Origin: Plasmodiophora brassicae
Lineage: Eukaryota; Endomyxa: Phytomyxea; Phytomyxea; Plasmodiophorida
Assembly (NCBI GenBank): GCA_036867785.1
Contig: CP145416.1
Location: 1,178,001 to 1,242,000 of the forward strand
Direction of reading: 5' to 3'
DNA: 64,000 nt
In this document: piece after piece, positions 1 to 10,319 of the stretch
Numbering within the stretch: position 1 is the first letter of the stretch
Layout of the letters: each line of letters opens with the position of its first letter
The notes under the pieces: model-generated
The model's input: only the letters and a program-made list of their open reading frames with translations
Database searches by the model: none
What the model was told of the DNA's origin: nothing
Made by a program: the position numbers and the translations under genes

Positions 1-36
1 CCAAACCGAAGATGGGCTGATACGATCGCCAAGTAG

Positions 37-261
37 GCTCGGTTCTGCTTGAACCTAGTAACAACAGGTGATACGGAGTCCCCGGTCAAGGTTCGCGCTT
101 TCGTTTCCGAACTCTATAGCGCTTTCCAAGTGCTCAACCTGCGAAACGACCTCCTCCGGAAACGGTTCGACTCCATCAAGTACGACCTGCAGAAATTGGA
201 AGGCATCGTATACGACATCAGTATTCGAAAGGATCGGGCCGGGCGTGACCGAGCAACGTAA
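37..261 (+). CDS. TSN: Translin, C-terminal exon (gene truncated by window start)
   Basis: Only the last exon is in the window. After an acceptor ending at 36 (TAG) the frame reads ARFCLNLVTTGDTESPVKV and continues to a TAA at 259-261. The end of the protein carries the translin signature: LYSAFQVLNLRND, RKRFDSIKYDLQKLEGIVYD and a final ISIRK. Translin is a small single-strand nucleic-acid binding protein that pairs with TRAX in the C3PO endoribonuclease. The motif order and spacing match translin rather than TRAX. Upstream exons lie outside the window. The next gene, AP-4 beta, starts 200 bp downstream on the same strand. Confidence 0.85.
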   Translation, partial: ARFCLNLVTTGDTESPVKVRAFVSELYSAFQVLNLRNDLLRKRFDSIKYDLQKLEGIVYDISIRKDRAGRDRAT

Positions 262-461
262 TGAACGGTCTGAAGTTATACTCTGCCAATCCCACCGCCA
301 GGCAAACTGCCAGAGGAAAAATGTCGACCGCTCTCTGTACGTATTCGTGCTTTGACGACGCCCTCCAAAAATGGGGCAAACCCAGGGTCAGCACCACTGA
401 TTCCGCGTAACGACCACGACGGCCGCAGTAGCCGGTAGGGGGTGACGGGAGCGATTTCGTC

Positions 462-3269
462 ATGGCGCAACAGCAGCCATCGTACTTCGTCGAGCACCGA
501 CGGGGCGAGGTCGCCGAGCTGCAGACGATGCTTCGGAACCCGAAATTGTCGCCCGAGCGGAAGCGCGGCGTCGTCGAACGCGTCATAGCGTACATGACGC
601 TGGGTATCGACGTGTCGAACCTGTTCACGGATATGATCATGGTATGAGCGCATAGCTCACCCTTGCGTCAAAATACTGACCCGGCAATACAGGCGACGCA
701 CACCAAAGATCTCGTCCAGAAGAAGATGGTATACCTGTACCTGAGCACATATGCAGCGCAGAAACCCGAGATGGCGCTGCTTGCTATCAATACTCTTCAG
801 AAGGATTGCCGCGACGATGATCCAATGGTTCGAGGTTTGGCGTTGAGAAGCCTGTGCACGCTACGGTATGCAATGACATGATCTGCTGATGTATTCTATT
901 TGTTGACACGTTATTGTCCAGTGTCCCCCAGCTTCTCGAATACGTGATGGTCCCCATTCGAAAAGGGTTAAACGACCCGAGCGCGTATGTTCGAAAGGTT
1001 GCCGTCGTAGGATGTGCGAAGATTCACGCGTTGTCACCGGCGACCGTTAAAGGTGACCTAGATCCGCCACGTTCCTACGATACAGGTTAAATGGGTTGCC
1101 GTAGAATCCGACATTGTGGACATATTGTACAACATGCTGAGAGATCGGGATGCTGTTGTAGTCGACAATGCCATCCAGGCTTTGAACAAGTAGGTTGCGA
1201 TTGGCGACGTCGGTCGTTATCCGCGGTCACTTAATTGCAGTCGGTAGCATTCTTGCAGATGAGGGTGGCATGGCGATTAACAAGCAGATCATCTTCCATT
1301 TGCTCAACCGGATCCGAGATTTTCATGAATGGGGGCAATGCGTCGTTCTGGAACTTGTTGCGCGTTATGTCCCGGAAACATCAGATGAAATGTTCGACAT
1401 TATGAACCTCCTTGAGGACCGTCTGAAGCACGCTAACAGCGCCGTTGTAATGGGCACTGTCAAGGTGTTTCTCTACTTCACCCAATCGATGCCACAAATC
1501 CACCGCGGTGTCTTTGAGCGAATCAGGAGTGAGGCCTTCGTAAACGAAAAATGACATCCACGAGCTAACATTGTTCCTCAGCTCCCCTGTTGACCTTTAT
1601 TGGAGGCAATTCCCACCATATATCATATCCCGTCCTGGCACACATCAAACTCCTAATTGTTCGCATGCCGGGCATCTTCGACGACCAGTTCAAGTCGTTC
1701 TTCCTCAAGCATAACGACCCAGTTTGCGTTAAAGTTCTCAAACTCGACGTTCTGTCGCGAATTTCCAACGCGACGAATGCTAGCGAAATCCTCAACGAGA
1801 TCAGCGAATACGTGGCTGATGCAAACACGGGTGTCGCCAGAAAGTCCATTCGCACCATCGGCGCGCTGGCAATCAAAGTTGAAGAGGTCGATGCGGAGCT
1901 GTTGCTCTCACATCATTTTCTACTAACGCTTGATGCAGGTTGCTGACGAAGCCTTTGAACATCTGCTAAGCTTTCTCGACCTGAATATGGAATCGCTGAG
2001 CACCGAAACATGTGTTATCATCAAAGACCTTCTTCGAAAATATCCTGAGCACCACGAGGTCGTCGTCCCTGCGTTGCAACGCATTCTGCGAACTGTCAAG
2101 AGCCCCGAAGGAAAGGTGGCTGTCGTGTGGATGATTGGCGAATATGGAGACGAAATCCCTGACGCACCGTACATTCTTGAAGATTTGATTGATGAGTATC
2201 TTGCTGCTGCAGGCTTCGTGTATTTATCAATTGATTGTTTCCTTTGTAGTTTCGACAACGAGAAATCGTGCCTGGTTAGGTCAGAACTATTGTCATCAAC
2301 GGTCAAACTCTTCTTCAAGCGACCCCCGGAAGTGCAGAAGATGCTTGGGAGATTGCTTCGATCCGCCATCGATGACATGAACCAAGAAGTTATTGTACGG
2401 GATCGCGCACTGCTTTATTATCGCCTTCTTGAGCTCGATGTCGAGCAAGCTGCGCGTGTTATCAACTGTCCGAAGGCATGTGTCGAGTCATTCGCCGAAT
2501 CTGATAGTACCGAACTATCGAATCGCCTGTTTCAAGAGCTCAATACGGTTAGTGTGATGGTCAACGCATCATGTTGCGTATCCTCACCACGTGCATCAGC
2601 TCGCGGTGGTGTACGAGAAGTCGATATGTCCGCCTGCAATGCCGATTGGGTCGCTCTCAATCAGTCCGGGATCTCCGTCGCCATCGCCGGATGCCGAGTT
2701 CAAACAGTCAAAGGTGGCTGAACCAGCACGGCCTCCAGTAGAAGATCTTCTGTCCTTTGGGTTCTCGTCACCTGCTCCTTCGGAGATCGTCAAAGGGCCG
2801 TCCAGTGTAAGCACGGTTTGCCCATAGCTTGGTCCCGACTGACGATAGATTGTACCAGGAGTCGTTTCTGTCACAGCAAGCGTACTGCGATGCAGCAACC
2901 TTCCAAACCCAATGGGGGACGCTAAAGACCGCAGACACTATCAGGAGAACGCTGCAGGCTGGGCAGGACCCCAATGCCGTTGAGCACGTTCTCAATCAGG
3001 CACGAATTGTCACGATCGCATCCGGGACCCTCGATGGCCACCTGAAAATGTACTTCTTTGCCCAACACGTGAGATTATCGCCCGCGTCGTGAAGAGCGCG
3101 AATTGACTCCCGATGCCCCTTTCAGGAAATCACGTCCGTGCTCGGCTTCATCGAGGTCGTTATTGCTCTCCAAACCGGCCTTCTTCAAGCTGTGTTCAAA
3201 TCGAGTGACGCCGCGTTCGCCCAACAGCTTGCCCAGCTGGTTGACGAGCTGCTTCAAGGGCGATTCTGA
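462..3269 (+). CDS. AP4B1: AP-4 complex beta subunit (beta-type adaptin)
   Basis: Eleven exons read through without a break: 462-641, 693-865, 922-1052, 1105-1189, 1248-1528, 1582-1886, 1939-2195, 2250-2547, 2600-2806, 2859-3068 and 3126-3269. The ten introns are 51-58 nt. The N-terminal two thirds is an adaptin HEAT trunk: [12 protein letters not shown], then [14 protein letters not shown], then [19 protein letters not shown]. This is followed by a short Ser/Pro linker after LAVVYEKS and a single C-terminal appendage subdomain ([10 protein letters not shown]). The trunk wording and the short appendage fit AP-4 beta better than AP-1/AP-2 beta. AP-4 is a clathrin-independent trans-Golgi coat; this large subunit would form the trunk dimer with epsilon. 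The ATG at 462 gives the expected short N-terminus. Confidence 0.9.
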
Positions 3270-3521
3270 TACACCTCGGACAATCATCCCTCATCGTCGA
3301 ACCGTTGTCATCCTCGAACTGTAATGCTCGGAAGGGCTGTCGCCTAAAGCAGCTCCGCTCCTGGGTTTACGTGGAACAGCGGCAGCTCGATGTTCCGGCG
3401 AGGTCGCCCTGAATTCAGAATTCCAGAAATAACCTTCACTGTCACACAGACCGGGAGCAGGTGATGTGTTTGACCGCCATCACTGTCCACGAAGTTGATC
3501 CTCGGGACCTTTGCGATTGCC

Positions 3522-4331
3522 ATGGCGGTGGCGATCCCTCTGATCATCCTGGCGCTTGTCCTTTGGCAGTCGCGATCGCCTTCTGCATCGCAGCGGCCGG
3601 CGCTGGCACGCGTATGGCAGAATTTCCGACAGGACGACACTGAGGCCAGGAAGGAGATCATTGAGAGACGGGTCGCGGTCCTGGACGACCTTCTCGCACA
3701 GAACGCTGTCGACGAGGGCGCCGCCGCCCGCAGCGTTCCAGTCGATACTGCACGACAGGAGCGGTGCTGGCATCGCGATAAGGTCATCAAGGTCGCGATG
3801 CGCCTGAACAGGCTGTCGCGGACCGACACGCTGGCTCGGAAACGACGAATCGAACGGCTCAGAGATGGACTAACCGCATCGTCCACCTCCCCGGTGAAGC
3901 TAAACCTGATCCGGCAGTGCCTGAGGCACATCGGGTGGACGCTGACCCGGTCAGTGCACGGCGCCCATCTCGACGAGGTCCGGGTCGAGATGGAGGCCTG
4001 GCAGTTGCTGATCGAGGCCCAGCGCCGCGTCATCGACGGGTTCGGACGCACGGGATGGGCGGGCCTGAACGCCGACGGCGACCCCGGTGACCACCGGACA
4101 GGAGGGGCACCGAAGGTCATCGATCGACTGCTACAGGTCCCCCGAGCCATTCACCAGTTCCGCCGCGACCGGGCAGCCCGTCAAGCACATTCGGATCTGA
4201 ACCGCGACGTCGCCCAGGAGGCCGAAGCGGAACGCCCGACGCTGGAGGCGATCGTCGATGCGCTCGACGCCATAGTGTCCGTCAATCGGCTGATCCTCGA
4301 TCTGGAAACGGCTCGCCCGCTTTTACAGTAA
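3522..4331 (+). CDS. Hypothetical membrane-anchored or secreted protein
   Basis: A single-exon frame of 269 residues opens at the ATG at 3522 and ends with TAA at 4329-4331. The protein starts with a strongly hydrophobic run (MAVAIPLIILALVLW) that could be an uncleaved signal anchor or a signal peptide. The remainder is charged and rich in Arg, Asp and Leu, probably helical. I recognise no family. It lies between AP-4 beta (252 bp upstream) and the dioxygenase-like gene, whose 3' end is 48 bp away on the other strand. An extra upstream exon is possible because the same frame is open back to about 3495. Confidence 0.55.
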   Translation: MAVAIPLIILALVLWQSRSPSASQRPALARVWQNFRQDDTEARKEIIERRVAVLDDLLAQNAVDEGAAARSVPVDTARQERCWHRDKVIKVAMRLNRLSRTDTLARKRRIERLRDGLTASSTSPVKLNLIRQCLRHIGWTLTRSVHGAHLDEVRVEMEAWQLLIEAQRRVIDGFGRTGWAGLNADGDPGDHRTGGAPKVIDRLLQVPRAIHQFRRDRAARQAHSDLNRDVAQEAEAERPTLEAIVDALDAIVSVNRLILDLETARPLLQ

Positions 4332-4379
4332 ATCAAACATTGGCGCGGGCGCCGCGGTTTAGTATCGAGCCGGCCACGT

Positions 4380-5198
4380 TTACCTGCGGCTAGGTGCCAG
4401 CATGAACGTATAGTCGGCGGTCCAGGACCCGTCCTGCGCTTTGGCGGCTTGCACGTTCAGCGTCGTTGCGCGTCGCTTCATGAGGACCTCGGCAACACGT
4501 TTCGGCATAAATGCCAGCTCCATGGCCGAAAGGTTCTTGTCGAAGTACAACTGTGTCGCCAGCGTCTCGTATCCGGGTGCCCACACCAGGAAATGGATAT
4601 GGGCCGGGCGACGAACCTCGACACCTTCGTCCCATCCGAAGAGACGACGCAGGGCATTACTGATCCGGGTGATACCCGGGAACACCAGCGGCCCGGGGAG
4701 CACGGTCTGGATGAGGACGTCGCCGTCAGCATTGGTGACGAACTTGCCACGCCAGTTGTACGTGAAGTTGTCGTACCAGCCTGCCGGGCCGACCTGCCAG
4801 AGCTCAACGGTGGCGTTCTCGATCGGGCGGTCCTTGTCTTTCAGGCTGACGACGCGCACCGAGAACGCAAGCTTATCCGCTGTCGTCAGCGTCTTGGCGG
4901 CCGCCGGCGAGTACGCGACGCCGTCCTTGCGAACGGGCGCGAACAGGACGCGCTCGGGGCCCTCAGCATCCGACTGCGGGTGAGCGTCCGGGTCTCGCAG
5001 GATATCGCGTGCCACAGCGTACGCCCAGTAGGGAACGCTAAGGCCCAGGGCGCACAGGTTCTTGACGATCTCCATGATGGCCCCCCGTCCGACGTCCGAT
5101 GTCCGCCGGAGTGCTTCGATGGGCGCGACCTGGCCGACTGACCTGGCCGCGCCCGGTCGAGTAACACTGTTCGCCGTCTGCTTCTCGACGACGCCCAT
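4380..5198 (-). CDS. Intradiol ring-cleavage dioxygenase-like protein
   Basis: An uninterrupted frame of 272 residues runs from an ATG at 5198 to a TAA at 4380-4382. Residues about 115-225 have the intradiol dioxygenase fold signature: ATVELWQVGPAGWYDN, then VTNADGDVLIQTVLPGP, then RRPAHIHFLVWAPGYETL. Family members bind catalytic Fe(III) with two Tyr and two His and cleave catechol-type rings. Here Tyr142 and the His pair (His200, His202) are in place, but the second Tyr, normally inside a P-Y-x-I-P stretch, is absent: the region reads LPGPLVFPG. It may therefore be inactive or altered. The first 41 residues look unconserved; translation could instead start at the inner Met42 (MEIVKNLCALGLSVPYW), which would leave a hydrophobic start. 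Confidence 0.75.
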   Translation of the reverse strand: MGVVEKQTANSVTRPGAARSVGQVAPIEALRRTSDVGRGAIMEIVKNLCALGLSVPYWAYAVARDILRDPDAHPQSDAEGPERVLFAPVRKDGVAYSPAAAKTLTTADKLAFSVRVVSLKDKDRPIENATVELWQVGPAGWYDNFTYNWRGKFVTNADGDVLIQTVLPGPLVFPGITRISNALRRLFGWDEGVEVRRPAHIHFLVWAPGYETLATQLYFDKNLSAMELAFMPKRVAEVLMKRRATTLNVQAAKAQDGSWTADYTFMLAPSRR

Positions 5199-5281
5199 GC
5201 ACTATTCGTCGTCCTGTATTATAGGTATAAACTGATATGTACTGATGATATGAGAGGGACGGTCGATTAGGGAAGTGCCGG

Positions 5282-6514
5282 TCAGCGTTGCTGCGACGTC
5301 GGTCTGGGTTCCTCTGGGCGCTGCTTTGGAATCAGGTGAACGCGATGGCGGCGGCGGCGGCGACGGCGCATGAGAACAGCGGCGACGACGACGGCTAGGC
5401 CAGCAGCGGCCGCGATTCGTAGAGGACGGGACAGGGAGCGATGCGAACGTTGGGGCGCGGGTTTCGCGCGCGACCGTTTGCGAGACGCGCCTAGGAGCGC
5501 AACCGCGGGCGTAATCACGGTCGCCGCCACAGCCAGAAGCGCCCGTTTGCTGGGCCTGGGCCAGCCCGGCGGAGACGCCCCGTCATCAGCCGCCATCGGG
5601 TCAACGAATTCCCATTCGCGCTCCGAGATACCGTCTTGCTCGTAGCGGATGATCGCGTCGTACTCCTCGTTCAGATAGACGTCCGCGTCTATCCGTTGGG
5701 GTCCCGGCGCGTAGAAGCCCAGGTTCAGAGATGGGACGGCATCCAGTATCGACAGGACGTCGTCGGCAGACATGCCTGCCAGCCTCCATCTCCTGTAATC
5801 GACCGTGCGGAAGTGTTCGGCCATGGACACGGCGAAGCGGACGAAGAACAGCGCCTGCTGCGACGGGTCGCTTTCGGCCAGGTACCTCATGAGCAGGTCG
5901 GCGGGCAGATCGTTGGCGCACCCGCCGATGGAATAGTCCTGGTCGATGGCGAACGACTTGATGAATGTCTCCGGGTAGGCCTGCAGGAAGACGTCCAGGT
6001 CGATCGCGTCGATCAAACGTCGCCGGACCAGATTATGGAAATAGGCCGACTTCTGGATCAACAAGAACTCGAGGTCGGTAGGAGAATACAGCCGGCCCAG
6101 TGGCGAATCCAGGAGGTTGACGAATGCCACGAGCGCTTGCGTATCATCTGGGAAAATTCGCGCGATGACGCACGCGGGTCGATCCCACCCTTGCGAATAC
6201 GTCAGCGCGTCCGGGCGCAAGTGGACCACGACGTCGCGTTTGTCCCGCAGGACAAGCTCGGCATCCTCGATCAGCTTCGCGACCCTGCGCTTGTCTTCAC
6301 ATGGGAACCGGCCGACATCCAGGCGCATCTGCGCGATCGTACCGCGCGACAGCAACGACGCGTTCAGCGCACTCCGCTCCGTCACGTCCACCTGCAGACG
6401 ATTACCGATCGCGTCCGCGCATCGTTGCGCCCGATCGGTGCAGTCCTTCCTGGCCACTGCGACAAGAACAAGAGCAAAGGCGGCCGCCAGGCATCGGTAG
6501 ACACCGGTCGGCAT
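5282..6514 (-). CDS. Hypothetical secreted or membrane protein with C-terminal hydrophobic segments
   Basis: The frame ends at 5282. I chose the ATG at 6514 because it is followed directly by a signal-peptide-like run (MPTGVYRCLAAAFALVLVAVA); the frame is open further upstream, to 6577. The mature part begins with a small Cys-bearing motif (DCTDRAQRCADAIGN) and continues as a globular, acidic region of about 300 residues. Two hydrophobic stretches near the C-terminus (ALLAVAATVITPAVALLGA and IAAAAGLAVVVAAVL) are each followed by basic runs, suggesting membrane anchoring. No family is recognised. A short related fragment of the N-terminal motif lies upstream at 6917-7020 on the same strand. 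Confidence 0.6.
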   Translation of the reverse strand: MPTGVYRCLAAAFALVLVAVARKDCTDRAQRCADAIGNRLQVDVTERSALNASLLSRGTIAQMRLDVGRFPCEDKRRVAKLIEDAELVLRDKRDVVVHLRPDALTYSQGWDRPACVIARIFPDDTQALVAFVNLLDSPLGRLYSPTDLEFLLIQKSAYFHNLVRRRLIDAIDLDVFLQAYPETFIKSFAIDQDYSIGGCANDLPADLLMRYLAESDPSQQALFFVRFAVSMAEHFRTVDYRRWRLAGMSADDVLSILDAVPSLNLGFYAPGPQRIDADVYLNEEYDAIIRYEQDGISEREWEFVDPMAADDGASPPGWPRPSKRALLAVAATVITPAVALLGASRKRSRAKPAPQRSHRSLSRPLRIAAAAGLAVVVAAVLMRRRRRRRHRVHLIPKQRPEEPRPTSQQR

Positions 6515-7264
6515 CGTCGATAGTGGACGGATCCCGCAGGTGATCCGGAAAAGTGCGTCACGGTGCGCACAGGGCATGACCCGCGGCGCTGACGGACGGA
6601 GCTTTCAGTGCCACGCCCCGTACGGTGACGATTGACGAAGCGGCGCCCGTCCCCAGGAAACGTTATGGGTGGGCAGGGTGACGCGCCGAATCGGGGAAAC
6701 GCGGATGTCATGCCTGATTGACGTCATCTATATGCGGAATGATCTTCCCAATAGGAACGTACGGGATATGGTACGGCACGGCACGGCACGGCATGGGGGG
6801 ACGAGAGTGTGTTCAGCAACAATAAATGGTAAGCCTGTTCGACTCGAGCCGTTGTTGGCGATTTCCTGGGCTTGCGACACTACTCCGGCATACTTTGCTG
6901 CGTGAATGTCCATCTGCTAATGATTGCCGATCGCGTCTTCGCATCGCTCCCTGTCTGTGGACTGCGACAACAGCCAGAGCACGGGCGGCAGTATCGCCCC
7001 ATTCCCAGAGCGGCGAGGACCACAATCAGCAGCGTCGCCCACACGGCGATCTGCATCGCATCGACGGCCATGTGATGTCGGTACAGAAATAGAGGGGTGC
7101 ACGACCGACCCACACGCGTAACGGCGACGCTTCGGCGGACTGCTGTCCTACAGTCGCGCAGTTCCGTCATCGAACACCCTCGGTTGTATAGAATATTGAA
7201 TGGACCTGCGCCAGTCGAGCGGGATATTTCCGCAGCGCGGTCGAGATCTTCGGCAGTGAATCCC
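6515..7264. other. Intergenic stretch between divergent genes
   Basis: About 750 bp separates the start of the minus-strand gene at 6514 from the start of the plus-strand gene near 7265. It holds the relic at 6917-7020 and a small GGCAC tandem run at about 6774-6791. Nothing else can be supported as a gene; it presumably contains both promoters. Confidence 0.5.
6917..7020 (-). pseudogene. Short relic related to the N-terminus of the gene at 5282-6514
   Basis: On the minus strand this piece reads STDRERCEDAIGN and stops immediately (TAG at 6917-6919). That matches CTDRAQRCADAIGN just after the signal peptide of the neighbouring gene, at both protein and DNA level (shared GACGCGATCGG core). 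It is preceded by a hydrophobic run (AILPPVLWLL) in the same frame, but there is no in-frame ATG nearby. I read it as a truncated duplicate rather than a working gene. Confidence 0.4.
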
Positions 7265-8237
7265 ATGACGGAGGACGACCGAGGTAGGCGCCGCGCGCAG
7301 CAGCGGGTCGTCGTTGCAGTACGAACCGTCGGGCGTCGTCGTTGGAGCCAGCACCCGGGCGACGACGACGACGGAATCCGGGAGGCGCCCGGGCCTGGAT
7401 CGCGGCCTACCAAGACAAGGTCGTGCGGGATGCGAAATTGCAAGCGGAGCAGCGGAGGAACACGTTGCCGCCGATCGCCTCCACGGAACCGACGGAGCCG
7501 TACGCCCCGCTGCACGACGCGACGCCGATTGTTTCCAGGGCCGACCGGAAAGCGGACGCCAAGTCGCGACTGAATTACGTCCTGAAACGGATCGGGGGAC
7601 GGTCGGATCGTCGCGGGCGCCAGCTGTTCCGGGACGGGTTCCCTGACACCGACAGCGACGCGACGCCCTGTACCGTCGTCTGCAGCGCCACCCAGCCTGG
7701 CACGCCGCGTCGAACGTGGCTGACAAAGTCGTCGGACGACTTCATCGTCGACCAGGCGCTGCCGATGAACGCGTCGGTCATCGACCCGCCCGGCTCCACC
7801 TTTGTCACGACAATGGTGGCATCGTCCGGCGACAGGTACGCATCGTCGTCAACGGTCGACCGGATCCTCTTGTTAACGTCTAGCTCGGCAGAGCACTCGA
7901 CGGGAGCCTGCGACACAAGAAGAAGATGCAAGGCGTGTCGCTGGCACGTCGGCTACGGTCCCAGTACCTGCGGGAGCGGTTGAACGCGTTCGCGTGGGAC
8001 GACGAACAAGCGAACCTGGACAAGGCGTCACGTCACATTGGCCACAAACGCCGCCTTCGGCGCTGGTACGCCCTGCGCCTCGACGAGCAGGCCCGCAACG
8101 CCAGCCACCTGGTGCGACGCGGCCTGGGCCTGTACAATGGCCCGGTGCAGGCACAGTTCGATGGGCGCGTCACGTCCCTCTGGGGCACCCATGATACCGA
8201 CGTCGTACGCGCGCTGATCGCTGAGTACACTACGTGA
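7265..8237 (+). CDS. Hypothetical basic protein, 5' structure uncertain
   Basis: The well supported part has two exons. The first ends at 7835 (GACAG before GTACGC); the second runs from 7892 to a TGA at 8235-8237, joined by a 56-nt intron. The protein is Arg/Lys-rich (ARAWIAAYQDKVVRDAK, then RLNYVLKRIGGRSDRRGR, later RLRRWYALRLDEQARN), mostly helical, with no recognised domain. The start is unclear. An ATG at 7265 is followed by a good donor and an acceptor near 7319, but this does not fall cleanly into the frame of the main exon, so a different first exon or start is possible. It lies in a row of plus-strand genes with the C2H2 gene. Confidence 0.45.
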
Positions 8238-8439
8238 CGACGTCAACTCGTCACTGACCTCGTTGTGCATGCCGTCACTGGGTGCCGAAGTGTGTCGGCT
8301 CGTAGGTGGGACTGGTTGTTCCTTCGTCACAGTCAGGGATCGCCGCTCCGGCCGCCCGCTCTTGCCGTCAGAGCGAGCGCGTCATCGTGCGCTCGTGTGT
8401 GTGTGAGTGGGTTCAGCTCGGGACGGCGTTGTCGGGCCG

Positions 8440-9175
8440 ATGCCGCCCTGCCTGCAGGACCGGCCAGCAATACCACCGGTCAGCTGTTTCCATCCCGGCC
8501 CCGTCACCGATCAGGGCGCCCGGCTGAAGATCCGGACCCGGTTCTCGCATTCATCCGGCAGCATGTTCCAACGCGCCCTGACGACGAAGGACACCCCGGA
8601 GGGTGCCGTCCAGTCGGAGTCCAACACGACCAGCGACGACGACGACGACGATAAGGAGCAGACGATGCAGGCGAACGTCGCCCGGCAGAGGCTGTTCTGC
8701 ATCGAATGCGGCAGCGGGTTCCAGTCCGGCAAGGACCTCGCCGACCACGTCCGCGTGCACCATACGGCCAGCAGCGGGCACCAGAGCGTGAGCCTGCACG
8801 TCTGCACGACCTGCTCGAAAGCGTTTCAGAGGTCCGGCGACCTGAAGAAGCACAACCGGTTCCACACCGGCGAACGCCCGTTCCAGTGCACGATCTGCAC
8901 CAAGAGCTTCCACCAAAGCGGGCACCTGTACGGTCGACGCCATCGTCCTTTGGCGAGCAACCCAGTTTGTATGACCGTGCCGTCGCAGGAAGAACCATAT
9001 CCGCATCCATACGAACGAGCGGCCGTTCGCCTGCCACGTCTGCAGACGTGGGTTTCGTCAGGTACGGTGAAGGTCGGCGTCGGGGGACGGAGGCACCTGT
9101 AACGTGCATTGCTAGTCGTGCAACCTGAAGAGGCATATGAAGACGCATGCGCCGCCGAGGACAAAGGACGCCTGA
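8440..9175 (+). CDS. C2H2 zinc-finger protein with four fingers
   Basis: Three exons: 8440-8927, 8989-9061 and 9116-9175 (introns of 61 and 54 nt), ending in TGA. Four C2H2 fingers are visible: CIECGSGFQSGKDLADH, CTTCSKAFQRSGDLKKH, CTICTKSFHQSGHLKNH and CHVCRRGFRQSCNLKRH. Fingers 2-3 and 3-4 are joined by Kruppel-type linkers (HTGERPF and HTNERPF). The second exon junction falls inside finger 4, and all zinc ligands are restored by splicing, which supports the exon model. An acidic run of Asp precedes the fingers. It is probably a DNA-binding regulator; its target is unknown. The Met at 8563 is an equally plausible start. Confidence 0.8.
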
Positions 9176-9273
9176 CGCGCGATAATGTCAATACCAAATA
9201 CAGAAATCTGCACGAAAGATATTCCACGTCCCCCAGACCCGGGTGCGCCTCGAATCTCGTTCATGGTAGGTCG

Positions 9274-10269
9274 ATGCTGGCGCTGCTGTTGACGAGCGCC
9301 CTCGTCCTATACGGCACCCTGGCCGGGTCGTCGGCACCAGCACACACGTCGACGACGCGCGGCACGTCTGCGCTGGGGATCACATTGCTCCTGGATCGGC
9401 TCCCGAGCAATGCCCCGTGCTCGCAAGCGTTCCTATCAGCGGCGATCACCAACTACCGATCCAAGCTGATCACGATCACCCAGATCCCGGGCGACCGTCT
9501 GCCACCAGCGAATTTCATCGTCAACGCAACCGCCGGGGCATGCCGATTACACTTCCTCGTCCTGCAAGGGCAGGGGATCACGTCCGCCCAGTTCGCCGGC
9601 GACGTGACCCGATACAGCAACACGCCTGGCATCCTGTTCAGGAACACGTACGTCCTGCAGGCAACGTCGATCCCCGTGACGATGACGACCGCCAGCGTCG
9701 TCGTCCAGCAGTGCGCGCAGGCGTACCAGGTCGTGACGCAGGCGTCCGATACGTGCCAGACGCCGGGCACGTCGTCGTCCACCAGCTGGTACAGCAACCT
9801 GAACCCGTACCTGATGGATATCGCCGCCATCACCGGCATGCTGATCGGGTCCTGCATCGTCGTCACTGTCGTGACGTGCCGATACGCCCGGTACACGACG
9901 CTAGTGTCCCCGAATGCGTCCGGTGGACCTAGCAACGTCCAGGACCCAGTCAAGATCGTCGATCCCGACCTGGCCCAGCAGCAGGGATCACCGATGCCCA
10001 TAGCACGCGTGAGAACCACAAACATCAGGCGGTACGCCACAGCAGATTCGGACGCGGCTCGACGACCGACCCCATCGTCGGTGCCCTACTTTTCGCAAAG
10101 CGTCAGCGACCTGAAGGCCCCGTTGCCCTTCGAGTTGACGAACGGCGCCGCCGCCGGGCCCAGGGTCATTAGACGAGGGATGTCGACATCGGGCAAGAGT
10201 AAGAAGCATCCGTTGCAGTACGGCGATGCTGATACCGGCCGCGACGCCGTGCAAACCATTGACGATTGA
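9274..10269 (+). CDS. Hypothetical type I membrane protein
   Basis: One exon, 331 residues, from ATG 9274 to TGA 10267-10269. It begins with a signal peptide (MLALLLTSALVLYGTLAGSSA) and has an ectodomain of about 170 residues with several Cys and Thr/Ser-rich stretches. One membrane segment follows (IAAITGMLIGSCIVVTVV), then a cytoplasmic tail of about 120 residues with basic and Ser-rich patches. No family is recognised. The layout suits a cell-surface protein. Its 3' end is only 50 bp from the 3' end of the ABCB gene on the opposite strand. Confidence 0.65.
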   Translation: MLALLLTSALVLYGTLAGSSAPAHTSTTRGTSALGITLLLDRLPSNAPCSQAFLSAAITNYRSKLITITQIPGDRLPPANFIVNATAGACRLHFLVLQGQGITSAQFAGDVTRYSNTPGILFRNTYVLQATSIPVTMTTASVVVQQCAQAYQVVTQASDTCQTPGTSSSTSWYSNLNPYLMDIAAITGMLIGSCIVVTVVTCRYARYTTLVSPNASGGPSNVQDPVKIVDPDLAQQQGSPMPIARVRTTNIRRYATADSDAARRPTPSSVPYFSQSVSDLKAPLPFELTNGAAAGPRVIRRGMSTSGKSKKHPLQYGDADTGRDAVQTIDD

Positions 10270-10319
10270 CTAATCATAGTACATTCGACGTGAGGTACAG
10301 ACAGGACGCGTACAGGGGA

